A stretch of DNA of 64,000 bases from Streptomyces sp. DvalAA-14 (GCF_900091855.1 NZ_FMCH01000413.1:1-64000); one strand, 5' to 3'. Numbered from the stretch's first letter, positions 9,349 to 18,699 are shown. The notes: generated from the letters alone by a model not told the origin. Numbers and translations: made by a program.

Positions 9349-9780
9349 CCCATGTACCGACAAGACGGGGACGGTCACCGAGAACCGGATGCGGGTCACC
9401 CGGATGTGGCTGCCCGGCGCCGAACTGGACGCCGCCCGGGCAAAAGGGCGATCGCCGTGCCGAGCTGCTGGCAGCAAGCACCGCCGCGTGCACGACCGCC
9501 GAAGCACCGGTCGAGAACCAGCCCGGCGGCACCGGCGCCACCGGCGGCCCCACGGAACTCGCCCTCCTGCGGCCGGCATCGGAGCTCGGCGTAGGAGGGA
9601 CCACCTCGCAGCGTTGCGTCCGCACGCCGGACCGTCTTCCATTCGACGCCCGCCTCAAGCGCATGTCGACGGTCGACGAAACCGCCGGCGACGTGGTGGT
9701 GCTACGCGGCCGCGGGTCTGCGCGTGCTTGCCGTCGCCCGGCGCGTCCTGCCCGGCGGACACACCGCTCCGGATACGGCA
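9349..9780 (+). pseudogene. P-type cation ATPase remnant, frameshifted
   Basis: The phosphorylation signature CTDKTGTVTENRM is readable from 9353. It is followed, in a frame shifted by one, by GGPTELALL and LPFDARLKRMSTV, which match the nucleotide-binding region (normally G-x-PTE-x-AL and PFDS-x-x-KRMS). Then, shifted again, YAAAGLRVLAVARR appears. The order of motifs is that of a calcium/magnesium-type P-type ATPase, but the transmembrane segments before and after are missing and at least two frameshifts are present. It is a decayed fragment wedged between the acetyltransferase and the oxidoreductase. Confidence 0.8.
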
Positions 9781-9786
9781 TCGGGG

Positions 9787-10734
9787 TCAGGGAAGAAACC
9801 GGCCGGCCGCGGCGATGAGTTCCTGCAGGCGGAGCCCGCGTGCGGCGTCCAGCGGGCCGGGCACGCCCGAGCGGACCGCTGCCGCGAACTCGGCCCGGAG
9901 CAGTGGCCAGCTCTCCCGGTGGCTCGCCCCCTCGCTGTCCCAGGTCAGCTCCTGGGCGGGACCGAGCAGTTCGACGCGGGTGCGGGCCCGGGGCAGCCGG
10001 ACCGCGCCGGACAGTGACGCCTGGCTGACCGCGCCGTTCTCGTGCTCGCAGGTCAGCTCGACCCAGCGGCGCGGATCACCGGTGGCGCGCAGCGCGGCGA
10101 TCGGGCCGACAGCGGTGTCGAGCAGGTCCAGCAGATGGGGTCCGAGGTCCAGCAGCGCTCCCTCGGTCAAACGCCAGCCGGTGGCCATCTCCCCGCCGAG
10201 AAAAGCGCCGTGCAGGTAGCAGGAACGGGCGCCGGTCACCTCGATGCGGCGGGCGGCGGCCAGGAAGTCACGGGTGGCAGGGTGATAGCGCTTGGTCAGC
10301 ACCATCTGCGAGACCACTCCGTACGCGGCGACGGCCTCGGCCACCGCGCGGGCCCCGGCGAGATCGGCGCCCAGAGGCTTGTCCAGCAGCAGAGCCTTTC
10401 CGGCCTGCGCGGCGCGTACCGCGAGCTGCGCCTGGACGGCGGGCGGCACGGCGAAGGCCACCGCCTCGCACCGGTCGAACAGCTCCTCGGGAGAGTCGGC
10501 CACGACCGCGCGGTGCGCGCGGGCGAGCGTGGCCGCGGCGTCAGGCCGCCGGGCCCAGACCGCTGTCAGGGTGGTCTCGGGTCCGGCGGCCAGCATGGGG
10601 GCGTGCATGTCCCGGGCCCAGGGACCGGCGCCGATCAGGCCGACCCGGACCGGGGCGGGGGACGCCGGATCAGCAGCCGGATCAGCAGCCGGATCAGCTG
10701 CCGGATCAGCAGGGGAAGGGAATGCGGATGACAC
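9787..10734 (-). CDS. Gfo/Idh/MocA family oxidoreductase
   Basis: 315 residues. The N-terminus contains a tandem repeat of the tetrapeptide ADPA (12-bp DNA repeat), then the Rossmann motif VRVGLIGAGPWA. DKPLG and a later DLGPHLLDLL match the conserved DKP and substrate-domain motifs of this NAD(P)-dependent sugar/cyclitol dehydrogenase family. The start is GTG at 10734 with AGGAG about 10 bases upstream. It lies just downstream of the ROK regulator on the same strand, 33 bp away, and probably belongs to the sugar locus. The substrate is unknown. Confidence 0.9.
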   Translation of the reverse strand: MSSAFPSPADPAADPAADPAADPASPAPVRVGLIGAGPWARDMHAPMLAAGPETTLTAVWARRPDAAATLARAHRAVVADSPEELFDRCEAVAFAVPPAVQAQLAVRAAQAGKALLLDKPLGADLAGARAVAEAVAAYGVVSQMVLTKRYHPATRDFLAAARRIEVTGARSCYLHGAFLGGEMATGWRLTEGALLDLGPHLLDLLDTAVGPIAALRATGDPRRWVELTCEHENGAVSQASLSGAVRLPRARTRVELLGPAQELTWDSEGASHRESWPLLRAEFAAAVRSGVPGPLDAARGLRLQELIAAAGRFLP

Positions 10735-10767
10735 GGGTGGTACTCCTGTCGGGAGCCGGACGGGGCC

Positions 10768-11976
10768 TCAGTGGGAAATGGGTTCGCCGGCCGCTTCGCC
10801 CAGCCGCGCGTCGGCCTGCTCGGGCGCGTAGAGGTGCTCGACCACCATGGCGGTGGCCCCGGCGAGGGCGGCCCGGTCGCCGAGCCGGGCGGTGACCACC
10901 TGCAGGCTGCGGGTGGAGCGCGGCAGGGCGCGCTGGTAGAGCAGTTCCCGGATACCGGTGAGGAAGTGGGTCTCGGCGAGGTCCCCGGCGATCATCAGCA
11001 CCCCTGGGTTGAGCAGGGTGACGGCCGTGGCCAGCACCTCGCCGCAGCGCTGGCCCGCCTCGCGGGCCAGCCGTACCGCGTCGGGCTGGCCGTCGTCCAG
11101 GTGGGCGCGGACATCGGTGCCCGAGTCGGCGGCGACACCGAGCGCCGCGAGCTGCCCGGCCACCGCCCGGCCGCTGGCCACGGCGGCCAGACAGCCGTAG
11201 GAACCGCACATGCAGCGGGCATCGGGACGGTCGTGCAGCCGGATGTGGCCGAGGTCGCCCGCGCCGCCGTCCACGCCGCGGAAGACCTCGCCATCGATGA
11301 CGACGCCGGCGCCGATACCGGTCGAGACCTTGACCAGGACGAAGGTCGAGCAGTCCGGCCAGCCCGCGCGCTGTTCGCCCAGCGCCATCAAGTTGGCGTC
11401 GTTGTCGATCAGCACCGGCAGCCGCGGGCCGGTGCCGGCCCGTTCGGCCAGCGTCTGCCGGAGTCTGTCCCGGATCGGGTAGCCGTCCCAGCCCGGCATG
11501 ATCGGCGGCCGGATGACCAGACCGGACTCGAACTCGACCGGGCCGGGCACCGAGAGTCCGACGCCGCACACCGACGCGGCGGGCCGGCCGGTGCGCGCCA
11601 GCAGCTCGGCGAACCAGGCGGCGAGCCGGTCCAGCACCTGCTGCGGACCGTCGGCCACCCGCAGCACGCCGCGCTGCTCGGCCAGGACGGTGCCGGCGAG
11701 GTCGAGGACGGCGACGTGCCCGTGGGTGGTGTCCAGATCGGCGGCCAGCACCACGGCGTGACCGGGGTCGAACGTCAGCCGTACCGATGGCCGTCCGCCG
11801 GTGGACAACTGCCCCGGGGTCTCGGCCAGCCAGCCGGCCGCGAAGAGCCGGTCCAGCCGATGGCCCACAGTGGAGCGGGACAGTCCGGTGAGCGCCTGCA
11901 GTTCGCCCCGGGTGCCGGCCTGTCCGGTGCGGACCAGGTTCAGCAGATGTCCGGCGGTACTCCGGGGCGATGCCAT
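10768..11976 (-). CDS. ROK family transcriptional regulator
   Basis: 402 residues: an N-terminal winged HTH (TGLSRSTVGHRLDRLFAAGWL), then a sugar-kinase-like ROK domain with phosphate-binding VLIDNDANLMALGE, GIGAGVVIDGE and the zinc motif RCMCGSYGCL. ROK regulators without kinase activity usually repress sugar operons and release DNA on sugar binding. The start at 11976 is preferred over the ATG at 11994, because the codons after the upstream ATG spell the Shine-Dalgarno AGGAGG, nine bases before 11976. It sits 22 bp after the ABC permease genes, so it probably regulates its own transporter. Confidence 0.92.
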   Translation of the reverse strand: MASPRSTAGHLLNLVRTGQAGTRGELQALTGLSRSTVGHRLDRLFAAGWLAETPGQLSTGGRPSVRLTFDPGHAVVLAADLDTTHGHVAVLDLAGTVLAEQRGVLRVADGPQQVLDRLAAWFAELLARTGRPAASVCGVGLSVPGPVEFESGLVIRPPIMPGWDGYPIRDRLRQTLAERAGTGPRLPVLIDNDANLMALGEQRAGWPDCSTFVLVKVSTGIGAGVVIDGEVFRGVDGGAGDLGHIRLHDRPDARCMCGSYGCLAAVASGRAVAGQLAALGVAADSGTDVRAHLDDGQPDAVRLAREAGQRCGEVLATAVTLLNPGVLMIAGDLAETHFLTGIRELLYQRALPRSTRSLQVVTARLGDRAALAGATAMVVEHLYAPEQADARLGEAAGEPISH

Positions 11977-11998
11977 CGAGTCCGGCCTCCTCATGGGT

Positions 11999-12865
11999 TC
12001 AGCTCTTGTCCGCGCCGGTGGTCAGGCCCTCGGTGAGGAACCGCTCCGCGACGTAGAACAGGATTATCACGGGGATGGTCAGGACGACCGAACCTGCCAT
12101 GAGGACCGTCGTCGGCACCTCGATCGCGTTGTTCATCTGCGAAAGTCCCAGCGAGACCGTCCACTTGGACGGGGTCGCGGCCAGGAACAACAGTGCGAAC
12201 AGGAACTCGTTCCAGGCGATCATGAAGACGTACAGTCCGGTGGCCATCAACGACGGTGCGGCCAGCGGCAGTACGACGCGGCGCAGGATCTGCAGCCGCG
12301 AGCAGCCGTCGAGTGCGGCGGCCTCCTCGATGCTCACCGGGACGGTGGAGAAGTAGTTCTTCAGCATGTAGATCGACACCGGCACGGTCTGCGCGATGTA
12401 GACCACCGCCAGGCCCACCAGGCTTCCCTGCAGCCCGATGCGGGCAAACATCACGAACAGCGGCACCGCGAGCAGCGTTGCCGGGAACAGGTACACGGCC
12501 AGGAACATGGCGCTGATCTGGCGGCTGCCGATGAACTTCAGCCGGCTGATCGCCCACGCGCCGGGTATGGACGCGGCCAGTGTCAGCACCACGGTGCCGA
12601 GCGAGACCAAGGCGGAGTTGCGCAGCATCCCCAGCAGTCCCTGGCCGCCCTTGGAGGTCGGCTCCAGGATGGTCTTGTACGTACTGAGTGTCAGGTCGTG
12701 CGCGTCGATCCACAACGAGCCCGGGTGCAGGAGCAGTTGGCCGGTGGGCCGGAAGGACAGCATCACCATGTAGTAGAAGGGGAACACGGTGGCTATCAGC
12801 AGGGCGGCGATCACGACGTACCGCAGGCCGCCGAACAGGCGGTCCTCGAACTGTGCCCGGCTCAT
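11999..12865 (-). CDS. Sugar ABC transporter permease (MalG type)
   Basis: 288-residue inner-membrane permease with six hydrophobic segments. It carries the EAA loop EEAAALDGCSRLQILRRVVLP, which docks the transporter ATPase. The phrase FPFYYMVMLSFRP near the N-terminus is typical of the MalG/LacG branch. The start ATG overlaps the stop of the MalF-type permease (ATGA, 4 bases), so the two are coupled. No ATPase gene is nearby. In streptomycetes one shared ATPase, MsiK, commonly energises such transporters; that it does so here is inference. Confidence 0.93.
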   Translation of the reverse strand: MSRAQFEDRLFGGLRYVVIAALLIATVFPFYYMVMLSFRPTGQLLLHPGSLWIDAHDLTLSTYKTILEPTSKGGQGLLGMLRNSALVSLGTVVLTLAASIPGAWAISRLKFIGSRQISAMFLAVYLFPATLLAVPLFVMFARIGLQGSLVGLAVVYIAQTVPVSIYMLKNYFSTVPVSIEEAAALDGCSRLQILRRVVLPLAAPSLMATGLYVFMIAWNEFLFALLFLAATPSKWTVSLGLSQMNNAIEVPTTVLMAGSVVLTIPVIILFYVAERFLTEGLTTGADKS

Positions 12866-13887
12866 GCGTCTTCCTCCTGGACACGCTTGGCGAAAAATGC
12901 GAAGTAGACGCCGAGCAGCACGACGAGGATGACGGCCAGGACCAGGGCCTGGGCGGCCGCGGCGCCGACGTCGTAGCTGGCGGTGAGGAAGTTGTAGACC
13001 CGGACCGAGACCACTTCGGTGCCGGAGTTCCCGCCGGTGAGCAGGTAGATGTCGTCGAACTTGTTGAACGTCATGATGAACCGCAGCACCGACAGCAGCG
13101 CGATCACCGGCATGAGCTGCGGCAGCAGGATGTGGCGGAAGCGCTGGGTCAGCGTGGCGCCGTCGACCGTGGCCGCCTCCTCGATTCCTGCTGGCACGGC
13201 TTGCAGCCGTGCCAGCAGGAACAGGAAGGCGAACGGGAAGTAGCGCCAGATCTCGAAGGCCACCACGGTCATCAGGGCCAGCGGCAGATGGACGTGGACG
13301 CCCAGCAGGTCCACCGGGTAGGAGCTGGTGGACAGGAACGCGATGGGCTTGTGCCAACCCAGGACATGCGCTCCCCAGTTGTTGATGATGCCGGTCTGCG
13401 GGCTGAGCGCGGTCTCCCAGACGAAGGTGACCGCGACGACCGGGGCCACGTAGGGAAGCAGCATGGTGCTGCGGACCAGTCCGCGGCCGCGGAACGGACG
13501 GCGCAGGGCGAGCGCGGCGATCAGGCCGAGCACGATCGACCCGACGGTGCCGCCGATCGTGTAGACCAGCGTCGTCCACAGTGAGCTCCAGAAGCCCGGG
13601 GCGGTGAAGACCTGGTCGAAGTTGCGCCAGGTCCAGTGGCCGAACAGGCCCATGCCCTGCAGATCGATCAGTTTGGCCTGCTGGAAGGCGAGCAGCACGG
13701 TCCAGGCGATCGGCAGGATGACGATCACCAGGACCACGAGCAGGGTCGGCGTGACGAACGCCAGACCGGCTCTGTTCTGCTGGCGTTCCATGGGCGAGGG
13801 CCGGCGGCGTTTCCCGCCGGGGGGTGTGCTCATCGGTGTTTCCTCATCGGGCGGCTCGGGGCGGCTCGGGGCGGCCGTGCTGGACAT
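12862..13887 (-). CDS. Sugar ABC transporter permease (MalF type)
   Basis: 341 residues: a basic, Pro-rich cytoplasmic N-terminus of about 40 residues, then six transmembrane helices and the EAA loop EEAATVDGATLTQRFRHILLP. The start ATG at 13887 overlaps the binding-protein stop by one base (TGATG), so translation is coupled and this start is preferred over an ATG further in. The partner permease follows with a 4-base overlap. Confidence 0.93.
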   Translation of the reverse strand: MSSTAAPSRPEPPDEETPMSTPPGGKRRRPSPMERQQNRAGLAFVTPTLLVVLVIVILPIAWTVLLAFQQAKLIDLQGMGLFGHWTWRNFDQVFTAPGFWSSLWTTLVYTIGGTVGSIVLGLIAALALRRPFRGRGLVRSTMLLPYVAPVVAVTFVWETALSPQTGIINNWGAHVLGWHKPIAFLSTSSYPVDLLGVHVHLPLALMTVVAFEIWRYFPFAFLFLLARLQAVPAGIEEAATVDGATLTQRFRHILLPQLMPVIALLSVLRFIMTFNKFDDIYLLTGGNSGTEVVSVRVYNFLTASYDVGAAAAQALVLAVILVVLLGVYFAFFAKRVQEEDA

Positions 13888-15290
13888 CAAAGGAGCGTCT
13901 TCTTCAGTGCTCCGACGGCGTCCTTGGCCTGGTGGGCGGCGTCCGAGGGGGACAGGTTGTCGCCGCCGGTCATCGACCCGATGGCCTTGGGCACCGGCAG
14001 CGTGCCTTCGGTGGCGCCGACCAGGGCGCCCTGGCCCTGGGTGATGCCCCAGCGCTGCATCTTGCCGACGCCGGCCAGCAGCTGGTCCAGGAAGGCGGCG
14101 GAAAACAGCTTGTTCATCGGCTCCACGGTGTCGACGCCGATCTTCATGGCGCGCCAGTCGGTGACGTACTTCTGGGGGTCGGCGGTGGTGCCGGAGCGGA
14201 CCGGGATCTTTCCTTCGGGCTCCATGCCGAGCCAGCCCTCGTAGCCGCCGCTCATCATGAACTGCACGAACTTCTCGGCGTCCGGGGCGTTGGCGTACTT
14301 GGTGATGGTCCAGGAGGAGATCTCGCCGAACTGCGCGGGCTCGGTGCCGTCCGGGCCCTTGATGGCGGTGACGATGCCCGAGTTCTTGGTCAGGAAGGAC
14401 TTGTCGGCCTTGCACTGCGGGCAGTTGGGCAGTACGTCGTTGCGCAGGCCGGCCAGTGAGTTGAGGAGGTAGGTCGACCACACGACCATCGCGGACTGGC
14501 CGGCCTGGTACGTCGCCCGGGTGGTGTCGACGGTCTGGGTGCCGGCCGGGCCGGAGGCCGCGAGCTGCTGGTAGGCCGCGAAGGCGTGCTCGCACTGCGG
14601 GCTGTCCAGGGAGACCTTGCCGGCGCTGTCCACCAGTTGGCAGTTGTTGGCGACCGCGAAGTCCTCGAAGCTCTGCTGGGTGAAGACGTCCGTGGGGTCG
14701 TCGGCCACGGAGATACCGGTCATGGAGCCCTTGTCGAGGGTCTGGGCCGCTTTGAGGATGTTGGCGTAGGTGTCGGGGACCGGCAGGTGGGCCTTGGCGA
14801 AGAGGTCCTTGCGGTAGACCAGGATCTGCTGCCAGGAGTCGCTGGGCACGGACAGCGCCTTGCTCCCGTCGCTGGTCAGGTTCAGCGCGTTGGGGCTGAA
14901 GGTGGAGCGGCCGAGACTGTTGAGCACCTTCGCGGTGGCGTCGGTGTTGATCAGGCCGTTGCTGTACATCTGCCAGATCGGGGCGAGCGGGATCCCGCCC
15001 ATGACGTCGGGCAGTTTGCCCGCGGCCGCGGCCGACTCCACGAGCTGGGGGAGTTGGCTCTCGTCGACACCCACCAGGTTGACCTTGATGCCGGTCTGCT
15101 TCTCGAAGGTGTTGATCAGCTTCTGGGTCACGGCCATCCGGGGCGGGAGGTTCTCCTCGCTCCAGACCGTGATCGTGTTCCCCGTCCGCGGTGTCGAGCC
15201 CTGCGCGGAGCAGCCGGCCAGCAACCCGATACCGAGTGCCGCCGCCATGCCCGCCGCCAGGCTTCTGCCGCTGAGCGACCACATGCGCAT
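13887..15290 (-). CDS. Sugar ABC transporter substrate-binding lipoprotein
   Basis: 467 residues with a lipoprotein signal peptide: a positive start, a hydrophobic stretch and the lipobox LLAGC. The mature part begins around TITVWSEENLPPRMAVTQK, typical of the MalE-like cluster 1 solute-binding proteins for oligosaccharides or sugar derivatives. The start at 15290 is chosen over an upstream in-frame ATG because AGGACGGG lies just before it and it leaves a normal signal peptide. It is the first gene of the minus-strand transport operon, so it is probably transcribed from the shared promoter region at 15291-15443. Confidence 0.92.
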   Translation of the reverse strand: MRMWSLSGRSLAAGMAAALGIGLLAGCSAQGSTPRTGNTITVWSEENLPPRMAVTQKLINTFEKQTGIKVNLVGVDESQLPQLVESAAAAGKLPDVMGGIPLAPIWQMYSNGLINTDATAKVLNSLGRSTFSPNALNLTSDGSKALSVPSDSWQQILVYRKDLFAKAHLPVPDTYANILKAAQTLDKGSMTGISVADDPTDVFTQQSFEDFAVANNCQLVDSAGKVSLDSPQCEHAFAAYQQLAASGPAGTQTVDTTRATYQAGQSAMVVWSTYLLNSLAGLRNDVLPNCPQCKADKSFLTKNSGIVTAIKGPDGTEPAQFGEISSWTITKYANAPDAEKFVQFMMSGGYEGWLGMEPEGKIPVRSGTTADPQKYVTDWRAMKIGVDTVEPMNKLFSAAFLDQLLAGVGKMQRWGITQGQGALVGATEGTLPVPKAIGSMTGGDNLSPSDAAHQAKDAVGALKKTLL

Positions 15291-15443
15291 GAACCCGTCC
15301 TCACTTGCCGACCTTGTGTGAACAACGTGTTGCATAACACCATCACTTTTGCTTGTTGACAAGACCTAAGTCTTCGATATCTTCGACGTAACCCAGGTAC
15401 ATGCGTCTGGTCCAACAGGTTTCTTGCAGGTTTCGGAGTCGTC
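15291..15443. promoter_or_regulatory. Divergent promoter region with two candidate operators
   Basis: A region clearly less GC-rich than its surroundings, between the transporter and catabolic operons. It contains a plus-strand TTGACA (15356-15361) and, 16 bases later, TATCTT (15378-15383), a plausible promoter for the catabolic genes. Two palindromes are visible: GTGTT-GCAT-AACAC (15327-15340) and AAGAC-CTAA-GTCTT (15361-15374), the second overlapping the proposed -35/spacer. Binding by the ROK regulator encoded at 10768-11976 is inferred from position only. Confidence 0.5.
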
Positions 15444-16490
15444 GTGGAACGCATCGTCCAGTTCACCGGTCCTCGTCAGGTCGACGTCGCGACCGTCCCC
15501 TCCGAACCTCTGCCGCCGGGCCATCTACGGGTCCGCACCCGCTACTCGGGCATCTCCGCCGGCACCGAGCTCACTGCCTACCGCGGCACCAACCCGTACC
15601 TGACCCGCACCTGGGACCCGCAGGTCCGGCTCTTCCGCGACGATGTGGCCGGGATCACCTACCCGGTGGCGGGATGGGGCTACTCCGAGGTCGGCGAGGT
15701 CACCGAGGTCTCGCCCGAGCTCGACGGCACCCCTGGCCTGCCCGCTCCGGGCGATCTTGTCTGGGGCATCTGGGGCCACCGCAGCGAGGGCGTCGTCCCG
15801 GTCGAGCGCATGATCGGCCACCGCCTGCCGACTGGGCTCGAACCCCTGGCCGGGGCCTTCGCCCGGGTCGGGGCGATCGCCTACAACGCGGTGCTGGCCG
15901 GGGACATCCACCTCGGCGAGGACGTGGCCGTCTTCGGGCAGGGCGTCATCGGGCTGCTCACCACCCGGCTGGCACAGCTCAACGGCGCCGTGGTCACCGC
16001 CGTCGACGCCCTCGACAGCCGGCTCGACGCCGCCCGCCGGTTCGGCGCCGCGCACACGCTCAACGCCCGGGCCGGCGCAGTCGCCGAAGCGGTCCGGCAG
16101 ACCACTGACGGCCGGGGCGCCGACCTGGCCATCGAGATCAGCGGCGCCTACCCGGCTCTGCACGAAGCACTGCGTACGGTCACCGCCGGTGGCCGGGTGG
16201 TGGCCTCCGGCTTCTACCAGGGCGACGGCGTCGGCCTGCGGCTCGGCGACGAGTTCCACCACAACCGCGTGCAGCTCATCTGCTCCCAGATCGGCGGCGT
16301 CCCGCCACAGCTCGCGCACCGCTGGACGGTGGAGCGCCTGCAGCAGACCTTCCTGCGACTGGTCGCCGACGGGCAGGTGGACACCGCGTCGCTGGTCAGC
16401 CACCTGGTGCCGGCCGCCGAGGCGGCCGACGCCTACACCCTGATCGACGAGCGTCCGGCAGAGGCACTTCAAGTCGTCCTGGAGTTCTGA
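15444..16490 (+). CDS. MDR-family zinc-type dehydrogenase
   Basis: 348 residues. The GroES-like N-terminal half has YSGISAGTELTAYRG. The Rossmann half has VAVFGQGVIGLLTTRLAQL and an ADLAIEISGAYPALHEALR segment. The usual catalytic Cys of zinc alcohol dehydrogenases at the GISAGTE position is absent, as in the BchC-like subgroup. The GTG start follows GGAG by a normal spacing. It is the first gene of the plus-strand catabolic operon and, with the Gfo/Idh/MocA enzyme, suggests oxidation of a sugar or cyclitol. The substrate is not known. Confidence 0.88.
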   Translation: MERIVQFTGPRQVDVATVPSEPLPPGHLRVRTRYSGISAGTELTAYRGTNPYLTRTWDPQVRLFRDDVAGITYPVAGWGYSEVGEVTEVSPELDGTPGLPAPGDLVWGIWGHRSEGVVPVERMIGHRLPTGLEPLAGAFARVGAIAYNAVLAGDIHLGEDVAVFGQGVIGLLTTRLAQLNGAVVTAVDALDSRLDAARRFGAAHTLNARAGAVAEAVRQTTDGRGADLAIEISGAYPALHEALRTVTAGGRVVASGFYQGDGVGLRLGDEFHHNRVQLICSQIGGVPPQLAHRWTVERLQQTFLRLVADGQVDTASLVSHLVPAAEAADAYTLIDERPAEALQVVLEF

Positions 16491-16552
16491 GCGTCCGCAC
16501 GGTTTCCGCGTCGCGAGTCCCAGCCCCCAGATCCCGAAAGGCCCCCTCCCCC

Positions 16553-17353
16553 ATGCTCAGACTTGCCTGCCAGGAGCAGCTGCTGCCCGGCGACACCCTC
16601 CAGGCCAAGTGGGACTTCGCCCAGGCCGCGGGCTACGACGCCATCGAGTTGCGCGGCAAGGGCGACTTCCACTTCCGCAGCCGGCTGCCGGAGCTGCGCG
16701 CCGCCCTCGCCGACGGCGTCGTCATGCCGACCGTGTGCGTCGACATGCTCCACTTCTTCGGTGCCTTCGACGACGACCTGCGCCGGGACGCCGTCGAGCA
16801 GATGAAGTCCCAGCTCTCGGTGATCGCCGAGCTCGGCGGTCTCGGCGCCCAGACCCCCGCGTCCTACGGGATGTTCTCCCGGCGGCTGCCCCCGTTCGAG
16901 CCGCCGCGCACCGAGGCCGGGGACCGCGAGGTGCTGCTCGCCGGACTCGCCGAGCTCGGCGAGCACGCCCGGGCCGAGGGCGTGACCCTGTTCCTCGAAC
17001 CGCTCAACCGCTACGAGGACCACATGGTCAACCGGCTGGAGCAGGCGGTGGACCTGATCCGCGAGGTGGGGCTGGACTCGGTACGGGTCGGCATCGACAG
17101 CTACCACATGAACATCGAGGAGGCCGACCCCTCGGCCGCGATCATCGCTGCCGCCCCGTACATCGGGCACGCCCAGGTCAGCGACTCCAACCGGTTCCAG
17201 CCCGGCGCCGGCCACCTGGACTGGCCGGCGTGGCTCGGTGCGCTGCAGGCGGCCGGCTACGAGGGCTACCTGGCCGCGGAGTGCCGGCTGGCCGGCGACC
17301 CGCTCCAGGCCGTCCGCTCGGTGCCCGGGTTCCTGCGGCGGGCGGCGGGATGA
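16553..17353 (+). CDS. Sugar phosphate isomerase/epimerase (TIM barrel)
   Basis: 266 residues of the xylose-isomerase-like TIM-barrel family. Metal-binding-type residues are visible in LFLEPLNRYE (catalytic Glu), GIDSYHMNIEE (Asp, His) and HAQVSDSNRFQPG, then a closing Glu in GYLAAECRL. Known members include hydroxypyruvate isomerase, inosose dehydratase and D-tagatose/psicose epimerases; which applies here cannot be decided. Its stop overlaps the next start (ATGA). Confidence 0.88.
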   Translation: MLRLACQEQLLPGDTLQAKWDFAQAAGYDAIELRGKGDFHFRSRLPELRAALADGVVMPTVCVDMLHFFGAFDDDLRRDAVEQMKSQLSVIAELGGLGAQTPASYGMFSRRLPPFEPPRTEAGDREVLLAGLAELGEHARAEGVTLFLEPLNRYEDHMVNRLEQAVDLIREVGLDSVRVGIDSYHMNIEEADPSAAIIAAAPYIGHAQVSDSNRFQPGAGHLDWPAWLGALQAAGYEGYLAAECRLAGDPLQAVRSVPGFLRRAAG

Positions 17354-18699
17354 CGGCCCTGCTCGAAACCGGTGTCCAGCACACCTCCCACGACGACCAG
17401 CTCAGGGCTGCCGCGATCCGCGTGCTGCTGGACAACTGGACCGGCACCGGGACGGTGCCCTCGCGGTCGCTCTACCCGCACCAGTGGAGCTGGGACTCGG
17501 CGTTCATCGCCATCGGACTGCGCCACCTGTCGCCGCGCCGCGCCCAGCAGGAACTGGAGTCGCTGCTGAGCGCCCAGTGGCACGACGGGCGCGTCCCGCA
17601 CATCGTCTTCAACCCCGGCGTGCCCGCCCAGGCATACTTTCCGGGCCCGGGCTTCTGGCGGTCCTCGACCGCCGGCCGGGACGGCGGCGCGCCCGCGGTG
17701 GCGCAGACCTCCGGGATCGTGCAGCCGCCGGTGCACGCCCTGGCTGCCTGGCTGGTGCACCGCGCCGACCCCAGGGAATCGGACCGCCGCGGCTTCCTGC
17801 GCCGGGTGCACGGCAGGCTCGACGCCTGGCACCGCTACCTGGCCCACAACCGCGACCTGGGCGGACACGGCCTGGTCGCGATCGTGCATCCCTGGGAGCC
17901 GGGGCTCGACAACAGCCCCTGCTGGGACGCGCCGCTGCGCCGGGTTCGCCCGGCGGCAGCGGGCTCCTTCCGCCGCGCCGACCTCGAACACAGCGCCCCC
18001 GCCGACCGCCCGACCGACCTGGACTACGCGCGGTACGTCCGGCTGGCCACCGACTACCGCGACCACGGCTACGACGACGCCCGCACCCCGCACGCCTTCC
18101 GCGTGGAGGACCCCGGCTTCAACGCGCTGCTCATCGCCTCGGAGTACGCGCTGGCCGACATCGCCGAGGCGGTCGGCGCCGACCCGGCCCCCGCTCGGGC
18201 CCGCGCCAAGCGGCTCACCGGCGCTCTGCTGGACCGGTTGTGGGACGGCGAGCGGGGCGTGTTCGCCGCTCGCGACCTGTATGACGACCGGCTGCTTCCG
18301 GTGTTCGCCGTGAACGGGCTGCTGCCGCTGGGGGTGCCCGGCCTGCCCGCGAACGTGATCTCCGCGCTGGTGGCCGCCGCCACGGGCGAGCACTTCCGGC
18401 TGGGCCGGGTACACCTGGTGCCCAGCTACGACCTGGCGGGCGCCGAGTTCGACGCCAACCGCTACTGGCGCGGTCCCAGTTGGTTCAACACCGCGTGGCT
18501 GATCCACCACGGGCTGCAGGCCGCCGGCGAGACGGACCGGGCCAGTCGGCTGCGCGCCGGCTTTCTGCGCGACGCCCGCGCCACCGGCTTCGCGGAGTAC
18601 ATCGACCCGCTCACCGGGACCGGCCGCGGCATCCGTGACTTCAGCTGGACGGCCGCCCTCACTCTGGACCTGCTCACGCACCACGAGGACGGACGATGA
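17350..18699 (+). CDS. GH63-like glycoside hydrolase (mannosylglycerate-hydrolase type)
   Basis: 449 residues forming an (alpha/alpha)6-barrel-type glycosidase. Characteristic phrases are YPHQWSWDSAFIAIGLRHL near the start and NRYWRGPSWFNTAWLIHHGL near the end, as in the MGH1/GH63 family, whose acid is often an Asp in WDS and base a Glu near the end. The start overlaps the preceding stop by 4 bases. The absence of a signal peptide indicates cytoplasmic action on an imported oligosaccharide or glycoside. The exact substrate is unknown. Confidence 0.83.
   Translation: MTALLETGVQHTSHDDQLRAAAIRVLLDNWTGTGTVPSRSLYPHQWSWDSAFIAIGLRHLSPRRAQQELESLLSAQWHDGRVPHIVFNPGVPAQAYFPGPGFWRSSTAGRDGGAPAVAQTSGIVQPPVHALAAWLVHRADPRESDRRGFLRRVHGRLDAWHRYLAHNRDLGGHGLVAIVHPWEPGLDNSPCWDAPLRRVRPAAAGSFRRADLEHSAPADRPTDLDYARYVRLATDYRDHGYDDARTPHAFRVEDPGFNALLIASEYALADIAEAVGADPAPARARAKRLTGALLDRLWDGERGVFAARDLYDDRLLPVFAVNGLLPLGVPGLPANVISALVAAATGEHFRLGRVHLVPSYDLAGAEFDANRYWRGPSWFNTAWLIHHGLQAAGETDRASRLRAGFLRDARATGFAEYIDPLTGTGRGIRDFSWTAALTLDLLTHHEDGR

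Noticed and set aside
12862-15282. 806-codon minus-strand frame through permease and binding-protein genes
   Set aside because: Only the first third from 13887 is a permease; the rest is an out-of-frame reading of the binding protein.
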